Below are positions 1-12,494 of a stretch of 64,000 nt of DNA, one piece after another. The notes under the pieces are model-generated. The model ran no database searches. It was not told the origin of the DNA and saw only the letters and a list, made by a program, of their open reading frames with translations. This DNA is from Silurus meridionalis. Lineage: Eukaryota; Chordata; Actinopteri; Siluriformes; Siluridae. How positions within the stretch are numbered: position 1 is the stretch's first letter; each line of letters opens with the position of its first letter. The DNA is taken from assembly GCF_014805685.1 (NCBI RefSeq), contig NC_060907.1:169620-233619 (forward strand), read 5' to 3'. The translations under genes were made by a program, and so were the position numbers.

Positions 1-1851
<1,851 letters not shown>

Positions 1852-1984
1852 GAAACAACAGAGACTTTGAGATCTGCATGGAGATGCTATTTTACATCTG
1901 TAAGTTACAATATATCTCCCTTTACAGTTTTATACGATTTATATACTAGGTTAATATAGGTTTTATTGCCAGTTTGTTTTTATA

Positions 1985-2310
1985 AGAGAAATGTCATTTG
2001 TAACAAGAATCTTCATTAAATTTAAAATATAAACTCATGAGACATGTGGCTTTCATCCCAGTACTTTTCCGGATTGCTCCAGGACTGATTTCATGTATTT
2101 ATATATGAAATAATAATAATGTTTAATGCAGGAAATATATATCCATGGCACTTCATCATATATAATTTAATATCTTTTTGAGCAATATCAAGTTTGATGA
2201 TTGACAGTAAATTGTGTATGTAGCACATTTTTACCATGAACTGTTAACATTTAAATTAGGCAGGGCATTTCAGCTGTGAGTCCCAAAATCTGTGCCGAAA
2301 GCTAACTGGT
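1985..2310 (+). repeat. Unclassified dispersed repeat, copy 1
   Basis: About 320 bases match, in inverted orientation, the segment at 37,640-37,990. Shared landmarks are ataaactcatgagacatgtg, tgctccaggactgatttcat and gggcatttcagc followed by gtgagtcccaaaatct. Long non-simple blocks align at roughly 85-90% by eye. No coding potential and no known family was recognised. The short stretch 1,852-1,984 before it is AT-rich with nothing recognised. Confidence 0.6.
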
Positions 2311-2446
2311 TAAAAGATTGGATGACTCATAACTTTCTATTATTACATTCTGATAAGACTGAGATTTTGCTCATCACCCAAAAAACAGTACACAGAAGCT
2401 CCTGCATTTCAACCTGCATTTAGAAGGATGTTCTGTAACTACTAGT
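2311..2446 (+). mobile_element. L2-like LINE fragment (RT thumb region)
   Basis: The sequence matches the region after the YADD box of the L2-like copies in this window: ttggatgactcataactttcta, then ctgataagactgagattttgctcatc. This corresponds to the protein stretch [20 protein letters not shown] seen in copy A. It is interrupted at 2,446 by an LTR-like insertion, and later L2-like sequence resumes at about 2,985. Confidence 0.7.
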
Positions 2447-2936
2447 TGTTATGCAGCGAAGAACGGAGGCGGAAGCCGGAGTACAGTTTGCTTTGGTTTA
2501 TTACTGGAGAGGCAGACAAACAAACACTCATGACAGTCATGAGTTAGAGATGACAATATCCGTGGTACGCCCTGGAGGGGCGAGGTCCACACAGTCCAGG
2601 AAAGAAGGTGAAGGATAGATGAGTAATCGGAGGTGCACTTGGAAGAAAGCGCAGCAGTAGAAAGAGTGTAGAGTCCACACAGTTTAGTTTAGAATGCACG
2701 GTGAGTGAGATATCCAAGGTGCGCTTCAGAGAAAGCACAGGCGTTGCAGGAATGAAGAGTCCGCCAGGAAGAAACACATAGGGTTTACAATAACGGACCG
2801 TGAGTGAGTGCGAATAAGGGGTTTATGTAGGAGAGTGGTTAATGAGTCCCAGGTGTGTGTGATTAAAGCCGGGAGCGGCAGAGATAGTGGCAGCATGACA
2901 GCTGCCGAAGGGGGCATGGCAGGTGGATTTCTGACA
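2447..2936 (-). mobile_element. Solo LTR-like element, family shared with 10,951-11,509
   Basis: It starts TGTTATGC and ends CTGACA on the plus strand. It is collinear with the solo LTR at 10,951-11,509, sharing the gccgaagccg-type start, the gagtcccaggtgtgtg block and the cgaagggggc-tggcagg-ggattt end. The minus orientation reads TGTCAG...GCATAACA, the usual LTR polarity. The flanks are L2-like LINE, but about 250 bases of LINE are missing across the insertion, so no target duplication remains. Small open frames inside it have no recognisable domain. Confidence 0.6.
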
Positions 2937-2984
2937 CAAAATATTTTTTTCAAAATATTTTTTAACAAAATAACAATATAACCC

Positions 2985-3466
2985 CAATCTTTTCATCCCT
3001 ACACTGGCTACCTGTTAAGTTTCGAATCAACTACAAACTACCGCTACTTACTTACAAAACACTAATTGGTTTATCTCCATGTATCTCTACAGTCTTCTAA
3101 CATGCTACTTGAGATCTCAAAGCTCCAGACTTCTAGTAGTTACTAGAAACGCTAAGTCCACTAAAGGTGGTAGAACATTCTCACATTTAGTTCCTAAACA
3201 TTGGAACAGTCTTCCTGGCAGTGTTCGGGGCTCGGACACACTCTCCCAGTTTAAGTGCAGATTAAAAACTTTTTTTTTTTTGCGGTTCTAAACATAACAC
3301 ACATCACATATCATAACCTTGTGCTCCAGAACATCTGTTTACATGCACATTATCAACTTGTGCTGTTAATATCATGAACAGCAGCTATGCTAATTCCTCT
3401 ACACTGCTTCTCTTTCTCTCCCCATCCCGAGACATCCTGAGGTTGCTCCAGCTCCAGTCACACATC
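2985..3466 (+). mobile_element. L2-like LINE 3' fragment
   Basis: It continues the interrupted L2-like copy. The translated 3,079-3,291 stretch (RNAKSTKGGRTFSHLVPKHW, then NSLPGSVRGSDTLSQFKCRL) is the conserved C-terminal tail of the L2-like ORF2 seen intact at 53,740-53,900. The following sequence (cttgtgctccagaacatctg, then ctttctctccccatcccgag) matches the 3' UTR of copy A at 24,990-25,140 in reverse. LINE sequence stops near 3,455, just before the LTR-like start at 3,471. Confidence 0.75.
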
Positions 3467-3470
3467 AAAG

Positions 3471-4960
3471 TGTGACCGAATTAATGAGGTACGGGTGGTG
3501 ATTGACACTCCTGACCACCAATCAGTAGTGAGCAGGCACTATTTAGAGTGGGTTGGTTTGAGCCTGGCATGCGTCACGTCCGTATCCTCCCCTTTTGCGG
3601 TTGCTATAGTGATTTCAGGTATGTGCTGTTAGTATGTAGCGTCGGCTAATTCGTTTTTCTTTGCTCGTAGCACTAATGGCTCGTTTGTATATCCTTAGCC
3701 TGTCTTTTCAGTGTGTCCCCCTGTTGGATGCTGTTTTGGATCTGTTTACTGCCCTCCCTGCAGGTATGAGGAAGTTGTTTAGCAATGTTTAGCTTCAACG
3801 TGGGTCGGGTGGCGTGAGTAATGTGCAGTCCTTAAACTTCAGTTTAACAGCAGGTTATTTGAAGGCTGCGTATCATGAGCGGTGAATTGGTTCTCAGGAA
3901 CTCATCTATCCGCCTCTGGTAAGTTGTTTGGGTTTGTTAGGGGAATTACGGCATGTATTTGTGCAATTACTCGTATCATTTATATTTTGTATCATCGTTT
4001 GTATTATAGGATCCTCCTTTTCGTCCTGGGTGATTATTGCTGCAATTCGGCTTTTCCTCTTCTGCGCTCCGAGTAAACAACCCCGGCTTACAACTATTTA
4101 AAAGGGGACTTCTGCTGCTGCCATTTGGCTTTTGTGATCGTTTTAACTGGTATTTTCTGGCCTACTTTGGGGTGAAGCAACGTGCAATTATCAGGGCTGG
4201 CTTAAGGATGATGCGGCCGCTCCTTTGAGTCTTGCTTCCCTCAAACTTTTAATAAAGTTTTTCGTTGTTTTTCTTTTTAAGAGGTGTATATGGTGAACCA
4301 TATTGTGCTTCGGTGACCGTCCATCGTATTACGGCAGAATTGTGACCTTAATTCACTTTTTCATTCATTTTGGTCTGAGATTTTTTTTTGATTTTGGTTT
4401 CTTTCAGGAGCTGGGGTCCCACGGGTGAAAGGTCTTTGGTGGTGCTATTTTGATGGTTGCCGTGCGACACTTTTGACGTGTACGAGTGGGTGCTCTGAGT
4501 TCACGGTGAGGTGTGTGTGTGTAAGTGTGCTTTTTGATAATTAGCGCTGATCACTCCGGTGGGTAATCCCAGCCCTGTACTTAACGATTCTATTTTGTTT
4601 TGTTTATTTGGAAGTTGTGTAAATTGGTTGTTTAATATTTCGTGTCTGATTGTTTATTTTTGTTATTTGTGTAATTGTCACTGGACCTTTTTACCAGTGA
4701 GAACATTTTCTTTTCGTTCTATTTTAAATTGAAGTTTTCAATAAACCTTGTATTTTTATACGATGCCCACGTTTCCTGCCTACACTTATTGATAAGGGAA
4801 TTGAACTTGTATGATCTAATAAACTCTGGGGTTTACTTCTATTTCCTGGGTGTAACCCTTCCAGGTGGCATAGTCAAATTGGTTAAGTATACAAATTTGA
4901 GCTTGGGTGTGACGAGCTGTTCAGCTCTCCCCCCTAGACACACCCCACCCTCACACCACA
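3471..4960 (+). repeat. 5' LTR of the Ty3/Gypsy element
   Basis: The 3' boundary is well supported: it ends CACCACA three bases before the primer-binding site, and its last 610 bases recur as the 3' LTR. The 5' boundary (TGTGACCG at 3,471) is inferred from the end of LINE sequence and TG...CA logic. A TATA-like tatttaaaagggg at about 4,096 and AATAAA motifs at about 4,250, 4,739 and 4,818 are plausible promoter and polyadenylation signals. The open frames in it are not coding. Confidence 0.6.
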
Positions 4961-4963
4961 TTC

Positions 4964-4981
4964 TGGCGTAGTCGGCAGGAT
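4964..4981 (+). other. Primer-binding site complementary to tRNA-Ser
   Basis: TGGCGTAGTCGGCAGGAT lies three bases after the 5' LTR. Its reverse complement is ATCCTGCCGACTACG plus CCA, which matches from memory the 3' end of vertebrate tRNA-Ser (AGA/TGA type) including the added CCA. All 18 positions fit. This both orients the element and fixes the LTR end. Confidence 0.8.
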
Positions 4982-5155
4982 CTCTTGTGTAGTGCAGAAG
5001 ACGTGGGTATTGTTTGTGTACTATTTGTGTTTTGTATATTTTGTATTCTTGCAGAAGCTGGGCAGCAGCAGTTCTTTTTTTCTCCATTTTTGTGAGTAGA
5101 TCCTGAGCTTCGTCTTTTTCCTCATTAGCGGTAAGTGATTGCGGGGTTTGCAATT

Positions 5156-5800
5156 ATGGACGATGAACTACGCGAATTGAGAGAATTGGTAGCCCAATTA
5201 AGGGCAGATAATGAAAGATTGCAACAGGAGCAAGTGGCAATTGCGCAACCTGGCCCATTTAATGCTCCTATGTCCCCCGTTGTAGATCCATCACTCACTG
5301 GTGCCATTGCCTCTGCAACAGATCGTTTCATTTTGTTCCTCGGGATCGTAAGTGTCCGAAATTTAATGGTAGGTTCGTTATGATTGAGGAATGGGTGGAG
5401 GAGGCTCAGGTTTGCATGCGTCTTTGCCATCTCTCTTCGGTTGATCAAGCATTCTTTTTGGTTGATCATTTGGAGGGAGAGGCGAGGAAATTCGAAAACG
5501 GGGGCGCGTGTTAGAAGCCAATCAGTTCCTTCCGCTCAGGGTATTCAGTACGGGGTACAGGGACATCAGCACCCGGGGGAAGTATTAACTCGGCGACTTC
5601 CAAATTGGGTGAGTTGCGAGAAATGCTGAAAAGCAACAACAACAATTGAATCAACTTACTCAGTGTGGCTCAAATTCAAAATCCTCAGCGTTCACAATTA
5701 TCCCGATCTAATTAGATAATTTGTAGAAGGTGTCAGCAGCCTGGTCACTTTGCTAGGGATTGTGATGGGGAACGGAGACCTTTTCGCTTTCCACCAGTAC
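5156..5800 (+). pseudogene. Gypsy gag (capsid/nucleocapsid), frameshifted
   Basis: The ATG at 5,156 opens MDDELRELRELVAQLRADNE, a heptad-like coiled coil common at the start of fish Gypsy Gag. The frame shifts near 5,330. The next frame reads RDRKCPKFNGRFV and then a capsid-like segment ending VDQAFFLVDHLEGEAR (about 5,445-5,490). A CCHC zinc knuckle, C-RR-C-QQPG-H-FARD-C, is readable at 5,722-5,763. There are several stops and frame changes. It would encode the particle protein of the element, but this copy cannot. Confidence 0.7.
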
Positions 5801-5966
5801 GCGCAGCCTCCGCGGTACCGAGAGGTGGGCAGTTACAGTCCAGGCAACCGTCGGAAAACTAGTTCCCACTAAGCTGCAGGGCCACAGCTTGGTCGGGGAA
5901 AAGACAGGCTTGGGTGTTCTAAATGATGCCGATTTTATGTCAACGTGTCCACAACTTGACATGTGT

Positions 5967-7447
5967 ATGGGTGGGGTTATGGTACCTTGCCTGGTGGACA
6001 CTGGTTCTATGGTGTCCACCATTACGGATTAGTGTTTCTTGGCGAATTTTGGGTCGTGGGGTCAGGAACAGCTTAGGTCGTGCCATTGGTTACAGCTCCG
6101 GGCTGCGAATGGCCTCTCAATTCCTTATATTGGCTATTTAGAACTAGATGTACAACTTTGTGGGCGTGTGGTTTTAGGGTGTGGAGTGCTGGTGGTCAGA
6201 GATCCTCCCGGTGGTTTGGGTGCTCAGGTTCCTGGTGTTCTGGGAATGAACGTCCTAAGCCGCTGCTCCCGGGAGCTCTTTGGTCAGCATGGCACCAGTC
6301 TTTTTGATTTACCTGTTGTGTCACAGGCCCCTATTTCTGTTGTCCAGGCCTTACAGCATTGCCATCACATCAACAGCCAGCTAGTTTTAGATCAGGGGGG
6401 TCGAGTCAAGGTGCGTGGATGTCGGGCGTGTCGCATCCCAGGGGGCACCATGAAATTGGTTGCCATAACGTGCTCTGCCCAGTACTCAAGTGGTACAGTA
6501 TTGTTTGAGCCTCCAGATTCTGATCTCCCAGCAGGTTTGTTGGCATCTCCTGCTCTGGTCCATGTGCACCATGGCACAGCTTATGTGCCTGTGGTTAATG
6601 TGGGTACAATAGATGTAGTGATGTACGCTAGCATGGTTATAGGCACTGTTAACCATGTTCAGGTGGTGAGCTTACCCCCAGAGGTCACTGAAGTTCAGGA
6701 GGTTTCAGCTAGGGTGAGTACACAAGTTGTGCAGGTGTCCCCTCCTGTACAAGAGCAGATCCGGGCGATTGACTTGTCTGTGTTGTCAGTGGAAGAACAA
6801 GGCAAGGTGAGGGCACTACTAGACCTGTATTCATCTGCGTTTTCCATACATGATGGGGATTTGGGATGTACTAATCTCATTTCCCATGACATCCCCTTAC
6901 TAGATGAGGTCCCTATGCGCCAGCGGTACAGGCGTATTCCTCCTTCAGAGTATGAGGTAGTAAAGGTTCACATTAACCAACTTTTGGTGGCCCAGGTAAT
7001 TAGAGACAGCTGCAGCCCTAACGCTTCGCCCATCGTTTTGGTTAAGAAGAAGGACGGCAGTCTACGCATGTGTGTAGACTACCGTCATTTAAATGCTAAG
7101 ACCAGGAAGGATGCCTTCCCTCTACCTCGTATCGAGGAGACGTTGGACACACTGGCAGGGGCACGTTGGTTTTTTACCATGGACCTTGCCAGTGGGTACA
7201 ATCAGGTCCCTGAGGCAGATAGATCTAAGACAGCGTTTTGTACTCCGTTTGGGCTCTTTGAAAGGAAAAGGATGCCGTTTGGGCTTTGCAACGCTCCCAG
7301 CACCTTCCAGAGATTAATGGAACTGTTATTTGGGGACCAACAGTGTCAGTCTCTCCTCTTGTACCTTGTTGACATTGTTGTTTTCTCCTCATCAGTTGAC
7401 CAACATCTAGCTCGGATGGAGGTAGTCTTAAGCCGGTTACACAGGGA
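5967..7447 (+). pseudogene. Gypsy pol: protease plus reverse transcriptase, defective
   Basis: A retropepsin-like protease is recognisable from LVDTGS at 5,991-6,008. A TAG at 6,030-6,032 interrupts the frame only eight codons later, and the same frame is then open to 7,475. The RT shows VKKKDGSLRMCVDYRHLN (about 7,040-7,095), motif A FTMDLASGYNQV (about 7,170-7,210), motif B PFGLCNAPSTFQRLM (about 7,275-7,320) and motif C. Motif C reads YLVD at 7,362-7,373 where the family has YLDD or YVDD, so the first catalytic Asp is Val. RNase H and integrase are deleted. The copy is inactive by at least three independent lesions. Confidence 0.85.
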
Positions 7448-8047
7448 ATTCGCTTTTTCATTCATTTTGGTCTGAGATTTATTTTGTTTTTGGTTTCTTT
7501 CAGGAGCTGGGGTCCCACGGGTGAAAGGTCTTTGGTGGTGCTATTTTGACGTTGGCCGTGTGACACTTTTGACGTGTACGAGTGGGTGCTCTGAGTTCAC
7601 GGTGCGGTGTGTGTGTGTGTGTGTGTGTGTAAGTGTGCTTTTTGATAATTAGCACTGATCACTCCGGTGGGTAACCCCAGCCCTGTACTTAATTATTCTA
7701 TTTTGTTTATTTGGAAGTTGTGTAAATTGGTTGTTTAATATTTCGTGTCTGATTGTTTATTTTTGTTATTTGTGTAATTGTCACTGGACCTTTTTACCAG
7801 TGAGAACATTTTCTTTTCGTTCTTTTTTAAATTCAAGTTTTCAATAAACCTTGTATTTTTATACGATGCCCACGTTTCCTGCCTACACTTATTGATAAGG
7901 GAATCGAACTTGTGTGATCTAATAAACTCTGGCGTTTACTTCTATTTCCTGGGTGTAACCCTCCAGGTGTCGTAGTCAAATTGGTTAAGTATATAAATTT
8001 GAGCTTGGGTGTGACGAGCTGTTCAGCTCCCCCCCCCTCGCGCCACA
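7448..8047 (+). repeat. 3' LTR of the Ty3/Gypsy element, 5'-truncated
   Basis: It is collinear with 4,350-4,960, sharing gagctggggtcccacgggtg, ttgataattagc and ataaactctgg. The main differences are a longer GT run at about 7,605-7,632 and a changed terminus (cctcgcgccaca versus caccctcacaccaca). The first part of the LTR is missing because of the deletion described for the element. Confidence 0.8.
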
Positions 8048-8051
8048 AAAG

Positions 8052-10030
8052 GTTGAGGGGAAAACCTAATCCTCTTTTTTTTTGGGTTTATCCTGAGGTT
8101 AACAAAACACACAGACTAGACTAGCAGTACTAGGGCAGAGGTGTCTAACTCCAACCCCAGTCAGCAACAGGTAACGCAGAAGGGGTGGCTCCACTCATGG
8201 TGACCAAGTAAAGGGGGAGTGTTACAAAGGGGTAAACCTAAAAATTACATTTAAATTGCGATTCAAACTCTGTTTAAATGAAATTTAAATAAGTGAGAGG
8301 AGATGGAAAGAAAACAAATGATAAAAACAATAATTAAAGAGAAAAACCAACAAAACCAGGAGGCAGAGAGAGAAGCCAACCTGGCTGAGAAGGTCCACTA
8401 GGTGGAGAGGGTGAGTTCACACACAATGAAGTTAGGAGGAGAAAGTTGCAAAGTGCTAGACACTTAAACAGCCTGCTCTCTAGTGTTATTTAAAGGTATT
8501 GTGCCCTAAATTACTTCAATGGTGATTGGAAGTGATCGCGTTCAGTGAGAGATTACTCTTGACCATACGCATCATGTGTTCCAAACAGATTCTTAGAGTT
8601 TGTGCCACTTAACGGCACAAAGTAATGAGGCAAGATTTTTCACTACACCCACAGATAAATACATCAGATAAGGTCTTTAGAAGATGATCAGAGAAACAGC
8701 ACTCAAATCAATCCTTATCGAATTGAGTGAAGATTTCTCCGTTCCAACAGATTCTTATAGTTTGCGGTACTTAACACAAAGGAATGAGGCAGGATTTTTT
8801 TGCTGCACCCACGATTAAATAAGCAACAGGTTTCTTCCTCTGTTGTTATTCAGGTTACTACTTACAGCTATATATTTCATCTGAACCAGGCGATACAGCT
8901 CAATTAACTCAGATAACTGAGTGTGTTAAGGAAATAAGAGATTGGATGACCCATAACTTTCTACTTTTAAATTCTGATAAGACAGAGATTTTGCTCATCG
9001 GCCAAAAACTAGTATACAGAAGCCTCAGCATCTCACCCTGCATTTAGACGGATGCTCTGTAACCACTAGTTCAACAGTAAAAGACCTGGGAGTTATGTTA
9101 GAGCAACTTATCTTTTAAAAATCATATCAAAGTTACAAAAACAGCTTCTTTCACCTTAGAAATATTTCTAAGTTAAGAAACATGTTGTCTATATCTGATG
9201 CAGAGAAGCTCGTCCATGCGTTCATGACCTCCAGAATAGACTACTGTAATGCATTACTAGGTGGATGTCCTGCATCATTAATAAACAAGCTTCAGTTAGT
9301 TCAGAATGCAGCAGCAAGAGTTCTTACTAGGTCAAGAAAATATGACCATATAACCCCAATCTTATGATCCCTACATTGGCTTCCTTTTAAGTTTCAAATA
9401 GACTTCAAACTACTGCTACTCACTTATAAAGCACTAAATGTTTTTTTTCACATTTAGCTCCTAAACTTTGGAATAGTCTTTCTCTCAAGGTTTCTTCCTC
9501 ATAACATCTAAGGGAGTTTTTCCTTGCCACAGTCGACATGGCTTGCTCATCAGGTATAAATACACACCATTCACCTTCACTGTTGATTTCTGTAAAGCTG
9601 CTTTGAGACAATGTCTGTTGTGGAAAGCGCAATAGAAATAAACTTGACTTAATCAAGATTTCAAACTCTCCCCTTTATATACCAATCAACAACTGGATAG
9701 CAGTATTCTATGATTAGATTTGCATTTGGCACGCATCAGTTAGCTATTATAATGGTTAGACATAAGGGATTGAGATTGTCTAGTTGGAACACAGAATGAC
9801 TTCAACTTAGCGATACAATCAGAAAAGCCTTGACAAGAGAAACATTGCTCAAATCAATCTTTATCAAAATCTTTAGCGATCTTTGATATTAGAATATGCA
9901 GTAATTGTAATATGACTGCAGTTTATTTACAATTAACCGTGACCTATATGTTAGACAAAGAGGCGGTTAAAGTTTAGACCGCATTGTGACTTCTCACTAA
10001 AAGTGCCTAATATATGCACACAATAAATTG
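8052..10030 (+). mobile_element. Second LTR element: 3' internal end, polypurine tract and LTR, split by a LINE
   Basis: A polypurine tract (aaagggggag, 8,210-8,219) is followed at once by TGTTACAAAG, the normal junction between internal region and 3' LTR. The LTR-like sequence runs 8,220 to about 8,842 and seems to resume after the LINE insert at about 9,660. There agagaaacattgctcaaatc resembles agagaaacagcactcaaatc at about 8,692. The 3' end of this LTR was not found. Within it, 8,578-8,660 and 8,742-8,830 are imperfect direct repeats (aacagattctta-agtttg, then aatgaggca-gattttt). No coding region was seen. Confidence 0.45.
8843..9655 (+). mobile_element. L2-like LINE 3' fragment
   Basis: It starts in the YADD region (cttacagctatatatttcat, then ctgaaccagg). 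It continues with [20 protein letters not shown], then YCNALLGGCPASLINKLQLV (9,182-9,330) and reaches the 3' UTR block agctgctttgagacaatgtc. It ends ataaacttgactta at about 9,650. It is 5'-truncated and carries stops and an internal deletion near 9,440. It is inserted in the LTR-like sequence around it. Confidence 0.75.
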
Positions 10031-11779
10031 ACACTGACTATTAGACCTCTCACGTCAAAAGCGCTGACTATAAACGAAATTATTACCGACCAGGAGTTTA
10101 ATATAATGTGTTTGACAGAAACATGGATTAAACCGAATGAATATGTAGCATTAAATGAGGCGGCGAGTCCTCCTGGGTATAGTTACATACACCAACCCCG
10201 TCTAAATGGCAGAGGAGGCGGAGTCACAGCTATTTATAACAATAATCTAAACGTCACACAAAAGACTAAACACAAATGTAAAACATTTGAAGTTCTTTAC
10301 GCCAACATAAAATATTCAGTGTCCGAAAGCAGATCAAGTCAGTTAATTCCACTAATTATTATTTATAGACTCTGATTTTCTAATAGAATTTGCAGATTTC
10401 ATCACAAATTTAGCTCCTTCTTTACACAAAGCATTAATTATTGGTGACTTTAATATTCATTTTGATAATCAGGAAGACTCCTTAAGAGCAGCAGTTGTGT
10501 CCATTCTAGATTCAGTTGGAATTAATCAGAATGTTATAGGACCCACTCATAGTGGTGGACACACTCTCGATTTGTTATTAACATTTGGATTAAACATAAA
10601 AAAAAGTCATCATTCCACAGTCTGAAGCTATTTCAGACCATTATCTAATCTCGTTTAAAATCTGCCTCAGTCACTGCATTTCTACCTCACCACGTTACCG
10701 TGTTAAACATGTTCACGTCAGCTACAGCAGCGCGTTTTATTAATAATCTTCCCGAAATTACGATATTAGATAGATCTCCGTCAGACCCCGCAGAGCTCGA
10801 CTGGGCCACTGAACATCTAGAAACAACGTTACGTTATACTCTAGATGATGTAGCTCCCCTTAAGACCAAAATGATCAGGGAGAAAAAAATCAGCACAGTG
10901 GTATAATGATCATACGCGCACCTTAAAACAGAACACTCAGAAATTAGAACTGTTATGCGGAGATATGGAGCCGAAGCCGAAATACCAGCAAACAGAGTTT
11001 TAATTAAAAAAAGTCAAAGCCAACTCAAAACACTCACACCGGATACGGAGAGTCACAAAAAAAAGTATATATCCGCTGGGGACGAGTAATCCACAGATGC
11101 GCGTGGGAAAGCGCGGTGCTGGGCAGGAACATAGAAACTTAATCCACACTGAGAAAACAAATGCAGCCATACCGGGAGGATCGGGGTAATCCAGGGTGCG
11201 CTCCGGAAGGGCAAGCGCAGCCGTGGAGAGAGAGAAGTCCGAGAAAACGGGTACGTAGCGGAACCACGCACATGACCGTAAGCGAACATGCATGAACATA
11301 CATTTAATAACAGCCAGTGAGTGTGTGGGAGTGAAGGGTTTAAATAGAGGCAGGTGATTAGAGTCAATGAGCATCAGGTGTGTTCATTGAAGCCGAGAGC
11401 GCAGCATCTCCGTGCGGGCGGGGCACGCACGAGAGAAGAAGCGGAGTGCTTCTGGAAATGCCCAGGTGTGACAGCCCGCGAAGGGGGCGTGGCAGGGGGA
11501 TTCCTGACAAGAACGCAAATGGCGTCAAACAAAATTAACAGTATTTCAAATAGCATGGAAGGAGAGCCTCCTGAGATCTAGGAAATCTCTTAGTGCTGCT
11601 AGATCAACATATTTCTCCTCCCTCATAGAAAATGGCTTCTGATCAGGGTTTTGTCTCCTTACTTGTTTTGCTCGACCTTAGTGCAGATTTTCACACCATT
11701 GATCACACTATACTACTTGCTAGACTTGAGAACGTTGTTGGAATAAAGGGAACAGCTCTCTCTTGGCTCAGGTCTTATT
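10030..11779 (+). mobile_element. L2-like LINE copy C, 5' portion (endonuclease), interrupted
   Basis: It belongs to the same subfamily as copy B. 10,028-10,375 encodes the start of the APE-type endonuclease (IMCLTETWIKPNEYVALNEA, then GYSYIHQPRLNGRGGG), and the GDFNI catalytic box is at about 10,444-10,458. It has frameshifts near 10,372 and 10,600. A solo LTR sits at 10,951-11,509. After it the LINE resumes exactly where it stopped. About 0.6 kb is missing near 11,632, where the linker jumps to RT sequence. At about 11,779 it is broken by LINE E and continues at 15,418. Confidence 0.8.
10951..11509 (-). mobile_element. Solo LTR with 5-bp target-site duplication
   Basis: 559 bases with TG...CA ends lie inside LINE copy C. 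AGAAC occurs on both sides (10,946-10,950 and 11,510-11,514). In the undisturbed LINE (copy B, about 55,655) the site is a single attagaacgtaaatggcg, which proves an insertion. The minus strand reads TGTCAGGAATCCCCC...GCATAACA and holds a TATA-like tctatttaaaccc at about 11,335-11,347, so the LTR probably points to the minus strand. It is GC-rich compared with its surroundings. Confidence 0.85.
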
Positions 11780-12005
11780 AGAGTCAAGAGAGAGAGAGTC
11801 AAGAGTCAAGAAGCTTTTATTGTCATTTCAACCATATATAGCTGATGCAGTATACAGTGAAATGAGACAACGTTTCTCCTGAACCCAGGTGCTACATAAA
11901 ACAACATAAAAACAACAGTCACAGTACAGAAGAACACAGGGCCAGGAACTAAGATCCTCGCCACATAAAGTGCATGTGTGCAACTGGTGCAAACAGTGCA
12001 AAAGA

Positions 12006-12090
12006 CAACACAGGACAGTGCAGGACAACACAGGACAGTGCAGGACAACACAGGACAGTGCAGGACAACACAGGACAGTGCAGGACAACA
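12006..12090 (-). repeat. 20-bp minisatellite in LINE E 3' UTR
   Basis: About four tandem copies of aggacaacacaggacagtgc. The equivalent array in the 3' UTR fragment at 16,262-16,385 has about 22-bp units built on actgtcttgtgttgtctttt. In copy D (about 1,640-1,690) it is essentially unexpanded. Confidence 0.85.
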
Positions 12091-12425
12091 CAAAATACAC
12101 AAAATATAAAAATAAAGCAGCAGTAGCTCCGCCAGTAAAACTTGTCGTGACAGGATAAGGTGCACAGTAGCAGAAATGTAAACAAATATAAACAGAATTT
12201 TGCAATCCTATAATAGTGTAAAAAATATGGTAGCAGCAATCAAGATAAAGTGAACAGTGACCAATGGATTCACAGAATAATGTGCAAATAGAGCAAGTTC
12301 CGAGATCAGCAACAAACGGCATGTAAACATTATGCTATAATGAGAGGTGTGAATGGTGCTGAGACCTGGGTGTGTGAAGTGTATGTGTGTTGAGTCCGGT
12401 TGTGCACAGTCACTCAGTTGTGTGT

Positions 12426-12476
<51 letters not shown>

Positions 12477-12494
12477 TTCAGTCCAGATGTTTGT

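Larger units (their letters stand above)
3471..8047 (+). mobile_element. Ty3/Gypsy LTR retrotransposon, internally deleted
   Basis: A decayed provirus with direct repeats. 4,350-4,960 and 7,448-8,047 are about 600 bases of near-identical LTR sequence. Order: 5' LTR, primer site, gag with coiled coil and CCHC knuckle, protease, RT, then a truncated 3' LTR. RNase H and integrase are missing because pol at about 7,447 is fused to mid-LTR at a shared aattc, a likely microhomology deletion. Outer ends are TGTGACC and GCCACA, with a possible 4-bp target duplication AAAG (3,467-3,470 and 8,048-8,051). The flanks do not rejoin as one recognised sequence, so the outer boundaries are tentative. Confidence 0.8.

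Noticed and set aside
4960..4985. Possible tRNA-Ser gene
   Set aside because: Only the 18 bases complementary to the tRNA 3' end are present, directly after an LTR; no cloverleaf can be formed, so it is a primer-binding site.
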